A stretch of 64,000 bases of DNA from Ardenticatenales bacterium (GCA_020634575.1 JACKBM010000003.1:124001-188000); one strand, 5' to 3'. Shown: positions 35,035 to 44,782, counted from the stretch's first letter. Notes: generated by a model not told the origin, from the letters alone. Numbers and translations are program-made.

Positions 35035-35895
35035 CTAGTTTTCCGGCGGCTCATCAAAGACAGAAGTATCGATAGGATCGAAGTCAGTGATGACAAAGAC
35101 GAACTCCAGCCGGTCGAAGTCAACCGCAGGTTGGATGGTGGCGCTCTGGAACAGACCGGTTTCGCCACGTTGGACCTGGGTGACGCGGCCGACAATGAGA
35201 CCGGCCGGAAAACGCCCACCCAAGCCCGACGACGTCACCAGTTCTGCCGTCTGAATCTCCGCTTCCAGGCTTATGAAATCGAGGACAACGGTGCCATCTA
35301 CCCCCACACCATGCGTGACGCCCGAGGCGCGCGAATCGACCAGACGGGCCGGGATGCTGCTCAGGTTGTCCGTGATCAGCAACACCTGGGCGGAGTTGGC
35401 CGTTGTCCGGTAGACCTGGCCGACCAGGCCGCGGTTGCTTTCCACCGGCATGCCCACCACAATGCCCTCGTTGGCGCCGGCGTCGATAATGATGCTGCGG
35501 AAGAAGGGGCTGGTATCCCGGCCGATCACATTGGCCAGAGTGCGGCTGAGTTCGGGCGCATCCTGGTTGCGGTTAAAGAGCTGCTGCAGCACCTGCAATT
35601 CACCCTGACTTTCGCGCAGCTCCTCATTTTCTCGCTCCAACATATCGATACGGGCCTGGAGTATTTCAATCTCTGTGCGGGCGGTCTGCAGATCGCGGGG
35701 GCCGGCAAAGATGTCGGCGAAAGCATCAACCCGGGCGCCCGTCCAACCCATCATGCCGGACAGTGGATCGCGCAGAAAGTTGAAGGCGCTGTCCATGTTG
35801 CCTGTGCTATCCAGGATGAATAGCATTAAGGCCAGCCCCAACAGCCCCAAAACAAGCCGCCAGCGAATGCGTTGGCCGAGATCATCCAGATTCAT
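35035..35895 (-). CDS. mreC: Rod-shape determining protein MreC
   Basis: A 286-residue periplasmic scaffold of the elongation complex. One N-terminal membrane segment (about 13-28), a coiled coil at about 75-110 (ARTEIEILQARIDMLERENEELRES), then the double beta-barrel domain with VIGRDTSPFFRSIIIDAGANEGIVVGMPVES and GLVGQVYRTTANSAQVLLITDNLSSIPARL. Standard length and layout. It follows mreB by 39 bases and has no strong ribosome site. Confidence 0.95.
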   Translation of the reverse strand: MNLDDLGQRIRWRLVLGLLGLALMLFILDSTGNMDSAFNFLRDPLSGMMGWTGARVDAFADIFAGPRDLQTARTEIEILQARIDMLERENEELRESQGELQVLQQLFNRNQDAPELSRTLANVIGRDTSPFFRSIIIDAGANEGIVVGMPVESNRGLVGQVYRTTANSAQVLLITDNLSSIPARLVDSRASGVTHGVGVDGTVVLDFISLEAEIQTAELVTSSGLGGRFPAGLIVGRVTQVQRGETGLFQSATIQPAVDFDRLEFVFVITDFDPIDTSVFDEPPEN

Positions 35896-35934
35896 ACGCT
35901 TGAGGTAGAAGCAAGAGGCGTTTGCTCTCTTCCG

Positions 35935-36996
35935 CTAATGGACCGTGCTCCCGCGGTCCAGGCTTACCAGGACGCGGCTGTAGTTGTCCAGATCTTCCAG
36001 GACGCGACCGGCGCCACGCGCGACACAGGTCATCGCGTCTTCGGCGATCCAGACCCGCATCTTGACGGCATCCTCGATCCGGTCCGCCAGCCCCTGAATC
36101 TGGGCGCCGCCACCGGCCAGGCAGATGCCGACTTCCATCAGGTCCGCGACCAGCTCGGGGGGTGTCTCGTCAATGGCGTCCCGCACGGTGTCCACGATCA
36201 CGTTAATCGAGGGGGCCATCGCTTCCCGCAGCTCAATGCTCGAGATTTCGATCGCCTGGGGGAGGCCGTTGATCAGATTGCGCCCGCGCATCGTCATGGT
36301 GCGCTCCTCCGGCAGCGGGAAGGCCGAACCGATACCAATTTTAATGCGCTCAGCCATGCGCTCGCCGATGAGCAGGTTGTATTTGCTGCGGGCGTAATTG
36401 ATGATGTCATCATCCATCTCATCACCGGCGACCCGGATGGAGCGGCTGACGACGATGCCGCCCATGGCGAAGACCGCCACTTCGGTGGTGCCACCGCCAA
36501 TATCGACGATCATGCTGCCGCGCGATTCAATGATCGGCAGGCCGCCACCAATTGCCGCGGCCATGGGCTCTTCAATCAAATAGGTTTCCCGAGCGCCGGC
36601 CGACATCGAGGCGTCATAAACCGCCCGCTTCTCCACTTCCGTGACACCGCTGGGTACGCCCACGACGACCCGCGGCCGGGGAAAAGGGACGATCATCTGC
36701 TCGTGCGCTTTGTCGATGAAATATTTGAGCATCGCCTCCGTGATTTCAAACTCGGAGATGACGCCGTCTCGCAAGGGGCGGATGGCGACGATGTCAGAAG
36801 GTGTCCGGCCAACCATCTCGCGGGCTTCAGCGCCAATTGCCAGAGGTCGCCGGGTCCGCTTATTGATGGCGACCCAGGAGGGTTCATTGATGACGATGCC
36901 TCGGCCACGCACGCTGACAAGGGTGTTGGCCGTGCCCAAATCAATGCCGATGTCCAGTGAAAATAGACCGAGTAACCAGTCAAGTGGGCGTAACAA
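35935..36996 (-). CDS. mreB: Rod-shape determining protein MreB
   Basis: A 353-residue bacterial actin that organises lateral wall synthesis. LDIGIDLGTANTLV (phosphate 1), VVVGVPSGVTEVEKRAV, IVDIGGGTTEVAVFAMGG (phosphate 2), and CLAGGGAQIQGLADRI near the adenosine site. A hydrophobic N-terminus (PLDWLLGLF) would act as a membrane-targeting helix. The start seems to be TTG at 36996 with AAGGA 11 bases upstream; no in-frame ATG gives a better start. First gene of the mreBCD-PBP2 unit, divergent from the unknown gene at 37156. Confidence 0.96.
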   Translation of the reverse strand: MLRPLDWLLGLFSLDIGIDLGTANTLVSVRGRGIVINEPSWVAINKRTRRPLAIGAEAREMVGRTPSDIVAIRPLRDGVISEFEITEAMLKYFIDKAHEQMIVPFPRPRVVVGVPSGVTEVEKRAVYDASMSAGARETYLIEEPMAAAIGGGLPIIESRGSMIVDIGGGTTEVAVFAMGGIVVSRSIRVAGDEMDDDIINYARSKYNLLIGERMAERIKIGIGSAFPLPEERTMTMRGRNLINGLPQAIEISSIELREAMAPSINVIVDTVRDAIDETPPELVADLMEVGICLAGGGAQIQGLADRIEDAVKMRVWIAEDAMTCVARGAGRVLEDLDNYSRVLVSLDRGSTVH

Positions 36997-37155
36997 GCTC
37001 TAGTTTTCCTTTCATGGTATATGAACCAATCAAGCATTATACCACCGAGGCCGGAGGGGCGACCAACTGGGGGGTGGTGCTTACACTCCGCTAACAATTG
37101 TCAGGTACACTGCCCCCATATTTTGGGTCAGAGTTTTCGTGTGTGAGAAAAGATT

Positions 37156-37569
37156 ATGGCTAAGCACGCCTTATTTGCGGGCCTTGTTTACGATGAATAT
37201 GACCAGCAGCTGGAGACAGGCTATGTCGGCCAGGATGCGGTTTATGTGATTGATGATGCCGGCTTTAAGCGCCACATCGATGCTGAGGCGATTGATCGGC
37301 CGTTGCTCAAGCTTTTCGTGGAGCAAATTCAGCAGAACAAAGATATCGCTGTGCCCCAGGCGCTGCGGATGTTAGGGCAGGACGACCTCTTTACCAAGGC
37401 GGCTGTTGATGCGCAGATAGATGACATCGACATCGACCAGATCCTGGCGGCTGGTATCCCGCTGCAGGCCAGGGAAATGATGGGGATGATGGGCTTTCGC
37501 ATCATTGTCGATTATCATGGCGAGATCATCGACCTGAAACAGCCGAATGTGCCCGACGATTTTGATTAA
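37156..37569 (+). CDS. Hypothetical protein
   Basis: A 137-residue soluble protein, not recognised. FAGLVYDEYDQQLETGYVGQDAVYVIDDAGFKRHIDAE begins the protein; a helical middle follows (LFVEQIQQNKDIAVPQALRMLGQDDLFTKAAVDAQI), then MMGMMGFRIIVDYHGEIIDLKQP. No cysteine, signal or membrane segment. GAGAAAAG precedes the ATG. It is divergent from mreB by 159 bases. The even codon use and low repeat content support a real gene. Function unknown. Confidence 0.75.
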   Translation: MAKHALFAGLVYDEYDQQLETGYVGQDAVYVIDDAGFKRHIDAEAIDRPLLKLFVEQIQQNKDIAVPQALRMLGQDDLFTKAAVDAQIDDIDIDQILAAGIPLQAREMMGMMGFRIIVDYHGEIIDLKQPNVPDDFD

Positions 37570-37672
37570 TTTGCCCGCCCGGCTCCCCCTTTTCCTGTAG
37601 ATAAGGTACCATTCCCCCGGTTTGTGATTCCCGGTACAATCCCGGCAAAATTTTCCTATTTTGAGGTGGTGC

Positions 37673-39058
37673 ATGCAGTTAAGCCGCATGTTTCACAGCC
37701 GTGCGCTCGTTCCGGCGGAGCACCGCAGTAATTTTCTCCATCTTTATTTTGACATCGCCTGGTTTGGTGTGCTCAATGGCAGCTTCATTGCGTTCTCCGC
37801 TGTTTATCTGACCCGGGTTGGCGCCACGGCCAGGCAGCTCAGCCTTTTTGGGGCTCTGCCGGCGCTGGTCGCGCTGGTGGCGGCGTTACCGGCCGGTTAC
37901 TGGCTCAAAAACCGCCGCCTCGACAAAACCGTCTTCTGGTCCGCTGCCCTCTACCGTGTCTACTACCTCGCCTGGCTACCGATCATCACCCTGATCCCGG
38001 CTGCGTTCCAGACCAATAGCGTGCTGCTGCTGACCTTCATCATGAGCGGCCCGGCTACCATCCTGGCGATCGGCTTTAACTCCCTCTTTGCTGAGCTGGT
38101 GCCGCCGGAATGGCGTAACCATGTCATCGGCATTCGCCATGCTCTGCTGGCTATCGCCTCGATCCTGTCCGCGCTGCTGTGCGGCTATATTCTGGACAAT
38201 ACCGCCTTTCTGACGGGCTACCAGATCGTTTTTGGGCTGGCGGCTTTCTGTGGCGTGATGAGTTCGGTTCACCTCTGGTTCATCCGCCTGCCAGAGGCGC
38301 CCAACCGCCGCATCAAACATGCGCCCTACTTGAAAGAACCAGGCCAGCCGGACGCTTTTCCGGCCAGTGGCCAGGCACGCCCTCCTTTTGGCTGGCGTTA
38401 TCTGCGCCGCCGTCGCCAGCTGCGGCTGCCCCGGCTGAGCATCTTGCGGGGTGATTTTGGCCGGGCGATGGCCGTGCTGGGCTTCTTCTTTGTCGCCCTG
38501 TATGTGCCCAATGCCCTTTATTACCCGTATTGGGTCGGCGAACTGGGCTACAGTGACCAGCTCATCAGCTTTGGCCAGGCGCTTTTTTATGTCTGCCAGT
38601 TTTTGTCGGCCAGCCAATTGGCGCGTATCGCGACCTGGTTGGGGGATCGGCGCAGCCTGGCGCTCGGCGCTGTGCTGCTCGCGGCCTATCCTGGCTTCAC
38701 GGCGATCTGGCCGGCACCGGCCGGTTATCTGCTTTCCTCCGCTTTCTCCGGTATCGGCTGGGGGATTGCCGGCGGGGCCATCCTCACTTATCTGCTCCGG
38801 CTGGTGCCGGCGGATGAGCGGCCGCGCTACATGTCCTGGTATAGTCTGCTGACCAATCTCGCCATTCTGATTGGCTCATTGTTAGGGCCGCTGTTTGGTG
38901 ATTGGCTGGGGTTACGGTTAGGGCTGGGCACGGCCGGCATCATCCGGTTCCTGGCCGGTCTGATCATTCTCTGGTTTGGCGCCAATGTCGGTGTGGACAC
39001 AGCGGATGATGACGATGAAGGCGCTGACGACGAATTGAGCGGCGAATTCGCCGCCTGA
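37673..39058 (+). CDS. MFS transporter
   Basis: A 461-residue membrane protein with about 11-12 hydrophobic segments. FDIAWFGVLNGSFIAFSAVYLTRVGAT starts the first helix pair; FNSLFAELVPPEWRNHVIGIRHALLAI in the helix 4-5 region resembles MFS proteins of unknown substrate common in Chloroflexi. The central loop (about 215-260) is basic. The last 20 residues are acidic (DTADDDDEGADDE). The start at 37673 has GAGG six bases upstream; a TTG four codons earlier is less likely. Substrate unknown. Confidence 0.85.
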   Translation: MQLSRMFHSRALVPAEHRSNFLHLYFDIAWFGVLNGSFIAFSAVYLTRVGATARQLSLFGALPALVALVAALPAGYWLKNRRLDKTVFWSAALYRVYYLAWLPIITLIPAAFQTNSVLLLTFIMSGPATILAIGFNSLFAELVPPEWRNHVIGIRHALLAIASILSALLCGYILDNTAFLTGYQIVFGLAAFCGVMSSVHLWFIRLPEAPNRRIKHAPYLKEPGQPDAFPASGQARPPFGWRYLRRRRQLRLPRLSILRGDFGRAMAVLGFFFVALYVPNALYYPYWVGELGYSDQLISFGQALFYVCQFLSASQLARIATWLGDRRSLALGAVLLAAYPGFTAIWPAPAGYLLSSAFSGIGWGIAGGAILTYLLRLVPADERPRYMSWYSLLTNLAILIGSLLGPLFGDWLGLRLGLGTAGIIRFLAGLIILWFGANVGVDTADDDDEGADDELSGEFAA

Positions 39059-39063
39059 ACTCG

Positions 39064-40587
39064 TTATTCGGTCAGGATGGGGCCCAGGCGTTCCAGTTCC
39101 CAGGCGATGTTGGCGGCAAAAGATTGGTCGTAATAAAGCAACTCCAGCAAATGCTGGCCGGTTAATTGGAGCCTGACTTCGTGGAAAGCGGCCTGATCCG
39201 GGTTAGCCCAGCGGTCCAGCACCAGCACCCCATCCAGATAAAGACGGAACCCATCATCCGCCCGGATAGCCAGCCGGTAAACGCCTGCCTCCAGACTGAC
39301 CCGCCGGCTCCAGCGCACCGAAAATGTGTCCGGGCCAACGCCAGCGATGGGCGCACCCTGGCCCCAATCAAAGTCCGGCGCCAGATCGTTGCGTAACTGC
39401 ACAGGTACCCCCAGGAGCTGAGTGTTGGCGAAATATTCGCCACGCCAATTGGGGAACGTCTGTCCCAGACGCTGCCAGCTCAGGCTGGCCGATGCCTGCC
39501 CCAGCCCCTCAAAATAATCTACGACCAGCTGATGGCGACCCGGCTCCAGCCAGAGTTCGGCGCTGGCTGTCCGGGCCACGCCTGTCTGCCAATCATCGAT
39601 CAGCAGCAGACCGTCAACGTAAAGGCGCAGGCCATCGTCGTAGCCGGCGTCGAACCGGTAAAGGCCGCCGGCCAGGTCAACCGTGCGTTCCCAGCGCACG
39701 GAGAAATTGTCGCGGCCGAGACCGGCCACTGGCGCCCCATCGTTCCAATCCACAGCCAGCGTTTCTACCTGTTCGCTGCTGACCGGTGTTCCGCTTAGAT
39801 CCCGGTTGGCCCAGTAGGTCGCTGTCCACTCTGTATTGCCCTGCGGCTCCCACCAGATGTGGAAATCAGCCGGGCCGGGGATCTGGTAATGGTCGATGAC
39901 CACGGTGTAAATGGCGTCGGCCAGGCTAACGGAGACTTCGTTGAGGCGCAAAGGGCCAGTTTGCCAATCTTCCAGGACGATGACGTCATTGAGGCGCACG
40001 CGGACACCGCCTCGGCTCCAGACGTAGAGGCGATAGCTGCGCGCCGGCAGGGCAATGTTGCGCTGCCAGCGGACGCCGAAGGTCTCGGGCAGACCGGCCG
40101 GTCTGCTCAGGCCCCAATGGTGCCCAATCGTTGCCAGCTGTTCGGACCGGAACGGCTGACCGCTAAAATCCGGGTTGTCGAAATAGCTGGCTGCCCAGAA
40201 CGCATCCGGGCTGTTTTCAATCGCCGGGAGCTCGGTGGCTGTAGGGGTGGCGGTGCTGGTTGCTGGCGGTGGCTCGGTGGCCGTCGCCGATGGTGCGGGT
40301 GTGGCGGTGGCTGTCGGCGGCGCCAGGGTGGGAGTTGGCAGGGCGGTCGCGGCTGGTACAGTGCTGGTGGCTGCTGGTGTGTTGGTCAAGGCAGCAGCCG
40401 GTGTGGCGGTGGCGGCGCGGGTGGCGGTGCTGGTCACCCGTTGCAGGGCGCCGCTGTCTGTCAGCGCCGTGGCTTCGGCCGGGATGGCGGTGGGCGTGGG
40501 CGGACTCTCAAAGAGGTCGCAGGCGCTCAGGATGACCAGACAGATCGTCAGGACCGGGATTAGTTTGAGTTTTTGCCACTGCCGCAC
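39064..40587 (-). CDS. Lipoprotein with three PA14-type repeats
   Basis: A 507-residue exported lipoprotein. Signal peptide with lipobox LSAC (cysteine about residue 23), then a Thr/Ala/Pro-rich linker to about 125. Three PA14-like beta domains follow (about 128-245, 250-375 and 385-505). Each repeats the pattern F.VRW.R...L.AG.YR......DG.RLY.DG...LD.W and ends in a tryptophan-rich strand. PA14 domains bind sugars or act as spacers in surface proteins. The start is GTG with GAGG upstream. Likely anchored on the outside of the membrane with the repeats exposed. The ligand is unknown. Confidence 0.88.
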   Translation of the reverse strand: MRQWQKLKLIPVLTICLVILSACDLFESPPTPTAIPAEATALTDSGALQRVTSTATRAATATPAAALTNTPAATSTVPAATALPTPTLAPPTATATPAPSATATEPPPATSTATPTATELPAIENSPDAFWAASYFDNPDFSGQPFRSEQLATIGHHWGLSRPAGLPETFGVRWQRNIALPARSYRLYVWSRGGVRVRLNDVIVLEDWQTGPLRLNEVSVSLADAIYTVVIDHYQIPGPADFHIWWEPQGNTEWTATYWANRDLSGTPVSSEQVETLAVDWNDGAPVAGLGRDNFSVRWERTVDLAGGLYRFDAGYDDGLRLYVDGLLLIDDWQTGVARTASAELWLEPGRHQLVVDYFEGLGQASASLSWQRLGQTFPNWRGEYFANTQLLGVPVQLRNDLAPDFDWGQGAPIAGVGPDTFSVRWSRRVSLEAGVYRLAIRADDGFRLYLDGVLVLDRWANPDQAAFHEVRLQLTGQHLLELLYYDQSFAANIAWELERLGPILTE

Positions 40588-40657
40588 GTCAGGATCCTCT
40601 TCCCAGAGCCAGCCGGGTCAGCTTGATACCGTTGCTTAATGATACCCCATAATGCAG

Positions 40658-40690
40658 CAGGAGGTGGCTGCTCAGTGCAGCCACCTCCTG
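40658..40690 (-). terminator. Hairpin after the META lipoprotein gene
   Basis: 14-bp perfect stem (40658-40671 with 40677-40690), five-base loop, in the gap between the META and PA14 genes. No T tract follows on either strand, so termination is likely but not certain. Confidence 0.6.
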
Positions 40691-40723
40691 GGACAAACTT
40701 AATCAAATTATTGACGGCTGCTT

Positions 40724-41860
40724 TTAGGGCGCCGGTGTGAAGGTCATGGTCCCGGCAGCTTCAGCCAGCGTCAGGATGAGCTGGCCCTCGGCCACTTCGT
40801 AGCTCACGACCTGGGCCAGGTGATTCAGAAAGGTCTGGTCCAGCGATTCGTCGCCACAGTACGCTTCGGTGGTAAAGCCGGGCATGATGGTCAGACTGGC
40901 ACCGTCCAGCGTGTAGGCGCCGCCACCACGGTTGCAGTCGTTTTGCAGCGCGTAGTCGCCGCCGGGCAGGAAGGTGATGCTGAACAGGCTCGGGTCACCT
41001 ACTTCGATGGCCATTGCCTCATCGGCGCTATCCGTTTGGGTCCATTGCCAGGCGATATCGGTCAGCTCCGGCGCCGCATTGGCGACTTCTGTCTGGCTGA
41101 CGATCTCGACAAGCTCGTAGCGCAGGGACGAAGCGTCCATCGGCGGTTCCGGGATGTTGACGACACGGACGACTAATTCATACTCGAAGCCTTCTTCCCA
41201 GGTGAAGCCGACGATGGCGTCATAGAAGTAGGTGTACTCTGCGTCAGCCGATTCCTTGACCAGAAGGCATTTCTGTGGGCCAACCCCGGTGCAGTCAACC
41301 TGCTCCGGACCGACAAACAAGGTTTGCTCAGTTGCGGCGCCGAAGAGTGCCAGGGGCAGGCCGTCGGTATTGTGCAGTTCGAGGGTATCGTCGGTCAGCG
41401 TGAAGCCATCGACCTGGCCGAGCAAGTCCAGGAAGTTGCTTTCGAACGACATCAGCTCATCTTCACAGGCCATACGGGTGCCGGCCAGAGGCCCGAAGCT
41501 GAGCTTGTCGCCCGCAATCGTGGCGCTGCCGCTGAACAGGTTACAGCCACTCTGCCCGGATACGGTCCCATCGGCGAAACTCAGCCAGGCGATGACGTTG
41601 CCAGGTACCGGCACGATGGCGTCGCCACCGACAATGGTATGAAGCAGGGACCAGGTGGTGCCATCGAGGGCACTGTTGTCGACGACCGGTTCGACCGTCG
41701 GTTCAGTTGTTGGCTCGGTTGTCGGTTCAGGTTCTGTGGTCGGTGTTTCGACCGCAGCGGGTTCGCCTTCGGTACCGGCCGGTCCGCAGGCTGCCATCAT
41801 CATTAAAAGGATCAGTAAAACCAGGGCCAGGCTTTTGCCTGGCAATCGTTGCGTATTCAT
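40724..41860 (-). CDS. Lipoprotein with META-DUF4377-META architecture
   Basis: A 378-residue exported lipoprotein. Signal with lipobox MAAC, a Thr/Pro/Glu linker (about 27-60). First META (HslJ-like) domain at about 64-170 (LDGTTWSLL, SGQSGCNLFSGSA, GTRMACED). A DUF4377-like domain at about 178-262 (VDCTGVGPQKCLLVKE, YDAIVGFTWEEGFEYELVVRV). Second META domain at about 265-376 (AWQWTQT, LQNDCNRGGGAYTL, AYCGDESLDQTFLNHL). Paired cysteines in each META domain may form disulfides. HslJ-type domains are linked to heat or antibiotic stress in other bacteria. The ATG at 41860 has AAGGAG eight bases upstream. Confidence 0.88.
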   Translation of the reverse strand: MNTQRLPGKSLALVLLILLMMMAACGPAGTEGEPAAVETPTTEPEPTTEPTTEPTVEPVVDNSALDGTTWSLLHTIVGGDAIVPVPGNVIAWLSFADGTVSGQSGCNLFSGSATIAGDKLSFGPLAGTRMACEDELMSFESNFLDLLGQVDGFTLTDDTLELHNTDGLPLALFGAATEQTLFVGPEQVDCTGVGPQKCLLVKESADAEYTYFYDAIVGFTWEEGFEYELVVRVVNIPEPPMDASSLRYELVEIVSQTEVANAAPELTDIAWQWTQTDSADEAMAIEVGDPSLFSITFLPGGDYALQNDCNRGGGAYTLDGASLTIMPGFTTEAYCGDESLDQTFLNHLAQVVSYEVAEGQLILTLAEAAGTMTFTPAP

Positions 41861-42127
41861 CAATCAAACTCCTTAAGCTGATCAGGCCGGGCAGGTTGCC
41901 GGCCATTATTTGTAAGAGGACGAAGGTTTTGGCGCCTTCTCACCTATAACGACGGCGGGGATGGATTGGTTCCAGGGTTTGTAAGATTGGCTGTGGGGCC
42001 GTCCGCCGGATGCGGACTTTACTTTCACGACAGACGTTGAAAGCGAGCATCAAGTCTGCCTTCAGCAGACGCGCTCGTAGCGTGGCAGTTCACTGCCTCG
42101 CGAAGGTGGGCGGGGGCAGCCAAAAAA

Positions 42128-43552
42128 TCAATAGGCCCCGCGCCCAAACAAAGCAAAGGGCAAGGTTTGCAGCATAATGCGCAGGTCCATGGCGATGGAC
42201 CAATTCTCGATGTAGTAGATGTCGAGGAGACATTGCTCGTCGAAGGTGAGGTCGGACCGGCCGGATACCTGCCACAACCCCGTCATGCCGCCCGGCACCA
42301 CCAGCCGCTGCTCATGCCAGGGCTCGTACTGCTCCACTTCGCCGGCGATGGGCGGGCGGGGGCCGACGAGGCGCATTTCACCACGCAGGACATTGATAAG
42401 CTGGGGCAGCTCGTCCAGGCTGAGGCGCCGGATGATCCGGCCCACCCGGGTCAGGCGGGGATCGTCCTTGATTTTGAAGATGGGGCCATCCGCTTCGTTC
42501 AACGCTTCTAAATCAGCCCGTTGCGCTTCGGCATCGACGACCATGGAGCGGAATTTGATCATGCGGAAGCGGCGGCCATTGCGGCCCACGCGCTCCTGGG
42601 CAAAGAGGACCGGGCCGGGTGAATCCAGCTTGATGGCGATGGCGATGATCCCGCCAATAACCAGTGTGGGGATGGCGCCGATGGCGATGATCGCCAGGTC
42701 CAGGGCGCGCCCCAGCACCTGCTGGACGCGGCTGACGCGAACTTCGCGGGCGCTGAGCATCGGAATGCCGGCCATGTTGCTGAACTGGACCCGGTTCAGA
42801 CTGAGCTGCAACAGATCCGGCACCACAAAGGCGCGCAGCCCTTGCTGCCGGGCCAGATCCAGCAGGTCCGGGATCTCATGTTGAAAGCGATCCGGTAGGG
42901 CGATAAAGACGGTGTTGACCCGCGGGTAACGGCCCAGCAGATTGGGCAGGTCGCGCCAATGGCCGAGGTGGGGGATCCGGCCGGAGCCCAGATTGCGCCC
43001 TTCCGAGCCTTCATCCAGATAACCAATGGCCTGGTAGCCGAGATCCGGCCGGGCCAGCAGGGTACGGATGACGCCGCGGCTGGCCTCGCCCGAGCCGATA
43101 ATCAGAGCCCGGTCAGTGCCGATGCCGCGCAGGTACATCAAGGCAAGAATGTTGCGCCGAAGCAGGCGAGTGAGGCCGATCGTCACCAGCACAAAGAACC
43201 AGATCCAGACAAGCATCAGGCGGGAGAACGCCAGCGGCCGGAAGAAGAAGGTGATGGCCATCAGCAAAATGATGCTGGTGCCGGATGGATAAACCACCCG
43301 GGCCATTTCATCCACCCAGAATTCACCACGGCGGCGGCGCCAGACGCTGTTAAAGGAAAAGGTAAAGGCGATCAGGACCGTAAACAGAACCTGCTGGCTG
43401 ATGTATTCGCTGTAGGGCAGGGGAAAGTCAACTGACCGGAGCCATTCCCATTCATATCGGGCCAGGTACGCCAGCCAGAAAGAGAGGTTTACCAGGAGCA
43501 GGTCACTGATGATGGTGAGATTGCGCACCGTCCGCGAAAGGCGTCTGTTCAT
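42128..43552 (-). CDS. Polyprenyl glycosylphosphotransferase (undecaprenyl-phosphate sugar phosphotransferase)
   Basis: A 474-residue membrane enzyme that starts polysaccharide assembly by loading a sugar-1-phosphate on undecaprenyl phosphate. Four N-terminal hydrophobic segments, a central Rossmann-like domain (ALIIGSGEASRGVIRTLLA), a fifth membrane segment. The C-terminal catalytic domain has QERVGRNGRRFRMIKFRSM, RRLSLDELPQLINVLRGEM and VPGGMTGLWQVSGRSDLTF. All belong to the WcaJ/WbaP type. ATG 43552 is favoured; a TTG at 43591 would add 13 residues. It directly follows a GT4 glycosyltransferase on the same strand. Confidence 0.92.
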   Translation of the reverse strand: MNRRLSRTVRNLTIISDLLLVNLSFWLAYLARYEWEWLRSVDFPLPYSEYISQQVLFTVLIAFTFSFNSVWRRRRGEFWVDEMARVVYPSGTSIILLMAITFFFRPLAFSRLMLVWIWFFVLVTIGLTRLLRRNILALMYLRGIGTDRALIIGSGEASRGVIRTLLARPDLGYQAIGYLDEGSEGRNLGSGRIPHLGHWRDLPNLLGRYPRVNTVFIALPDRFQHEIPDLLDLARQQGLRAFVVPDLLQLSLNRVQFSNMAGIPMLSAREVRVSRVQQVLGRALDLAIIAIGAIPTLVIGGIIAIAIKLDSPGPVLFAQERVGRNGRRFRMIKFRSMVVDAEAQRADLEALNEADGPIFKIKDDPRLTRVGRIIRRLSLDELPQLINVLRGEMRLVGPRPPIAGEVEQYEPWHEQRLVVPGGMTGLWQVSGRSDLTFDEQCLLDIYYIENWSIAMDLRIMLQTLPFALFGRGAY

Positions 43553-43593
43553 GAAATTAGTCTGGTCGAAGTGCAATGATAGTGACGTCAAGA

Positions 43594-44772
43594 TTATGCC
43601 TCGATTGCCCGTAAATACGCCAGCCGCAGCGCTTCGCCGGCTGCCGTCCAGGTGAATCGAGCTGCCTGCCGGTAACCACGCGCCACCATTGTAGCCACAA
43701 CATCAGGGCGGTCGAGTACGGTTGCCATATGAGTGGCCAACGCTGTGACATCCTGGGGGCTAAACAGGAGCGCGGCGTCACCGGCCGCTTCCGGGATCGA
43801 GGAGACATCGCTGGCGATGACCGGGGCACCACAGGCCATCGCCTCGACGACCGGCATGCCAAAGCCTTCATAAATTGAGGGGAAAATGAGAGCCGCTGCC
43901 CCGGCGTGCCAGAGCGGCACCTCCGCCTCCGGTACAAAGCCGGTGAAGACGACCCGATCCTCCAGGTTGAGCGCTTTGACCTGGGTGAAGATCTCCTCGT
44001 ACAACCAGCCTTTGCCGCCGACGAGATAGAGCGGGATATCCGGCCGGTCCAGCAGCGCCAGCGCCTCCAGCAGGACAGGGATGTTTTTGCGCGGCTGCAA
44101 GGTGCCCACATGCAGGAAATAACGCGCCGGCAGCCCCTTGGCCTGGCGGAAAGCCGCCAGTTCGGCCGGCGAATGCGGGCGGAAAGCCGCCGCGACGCCG
44201 GGATAAACAACATCGATCCGCTGTTCTGGTACGCGGAAGAAGCGAACCACATCCTGCCGGCTGGATTCCGAGATAGTGATGATGCGGCGGGCGTGGCGGC
44301 AGGAACGGCGGGTCTGCGTGGCCAGGTAGAGTTGCTGTAACCGGGGAAAAGCTTCCGGGTAATGTAGAAAGCTGAGATCGTAGACGGTGACGATGGTGGG
44401 GCGCCGGTTCAGGATAGGCGTCACGAAGGCGAGGCTGTGCAGCAGATCAAGCTGCTGTTGGCGCGCCTGCGCCGGCCAGACCAGCTGTTCCCAGAGGATC
44501 CGGTAAAGGGCACGCTCAGTGGGCAGGTTGCTGCGGCTGGTCTGGAATTTGGCGAGGGTCTGTTGCGCCAACGTTTGTTCGGACCGGCCGGTATACAAAT
44601 GGTATTGCAACTGCGGATCATCGGGCAGCGCCGCCAACAGCTGACGGATGTAGACATGGATGCCCGCCTGGCGGTAACCGGGTGGCCCGCTCAAAAGCTG
44701 AGCGTTGATGCCGATGCGGGCCGGGCGCGGTAACTCCGGCAGCGTGACACGGGAACGGGACGAATGGGCCAT
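43594..44772 (-). CDS. Family 4 glycosyltransferase
   Basis: A 392-residue GT-B fold glycosyltransferase. N-terminal RIGINAQLLSGPPGYRQAGIHVYIRQLLAAL; linker VVYPGVAAAFRP. The donor-binding half has LHVGTLQPRKNIPVLLEAL and SIYEGFGMPVVEAMACGAPVIASDVSSIPEAAGDAAL, the E(X7)E sugar-nucleotide motif of GT4. It is upstream of the sugar-phosphate transferase, so both likely build a surface polysaccharide. The start at 44772 was chosen because TATAAT lies ten bases upstream and the sequence before it is not conserved-looking. No ribosome site is visible. Confidence 0.92.
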   Translation of the reverse strand: MAHSSRSRVTLPELPRPARIGINAQLLSGPPGYRQAGIHVYIRQLLAALPDDPQLQYHLYTGRSEQTLAQQTLAKFQTSRSNLPTERALYRILWEQLVWPAQARQQQLDLLHSLAFVTPILNRRPTIVTVYDLSFLHYPEAFPRLQQLYLATQTRRSCRHARRIITISESSRQDVVRFFRVPEQRIDVVYPGVAAAFRPHSPAELAAFRQAKGLPARYFLHVGTLQPRKNIPVLLEALALLDRPDIPLYLVGGKGWLYEEIFTQVKALNLEDRVVFTGFVPEAEVPLWHAGAAALIFPSIYEGFGMPVVEAMACGAPVIASDVSSIPEAAGDAALLFSPQDVTALATHMATVLDRPDVVATMVARGYRQAARFTWTAAGEALRLAYLRAIEA

Positions 44773-44782
44773 AGCGCCGCGG

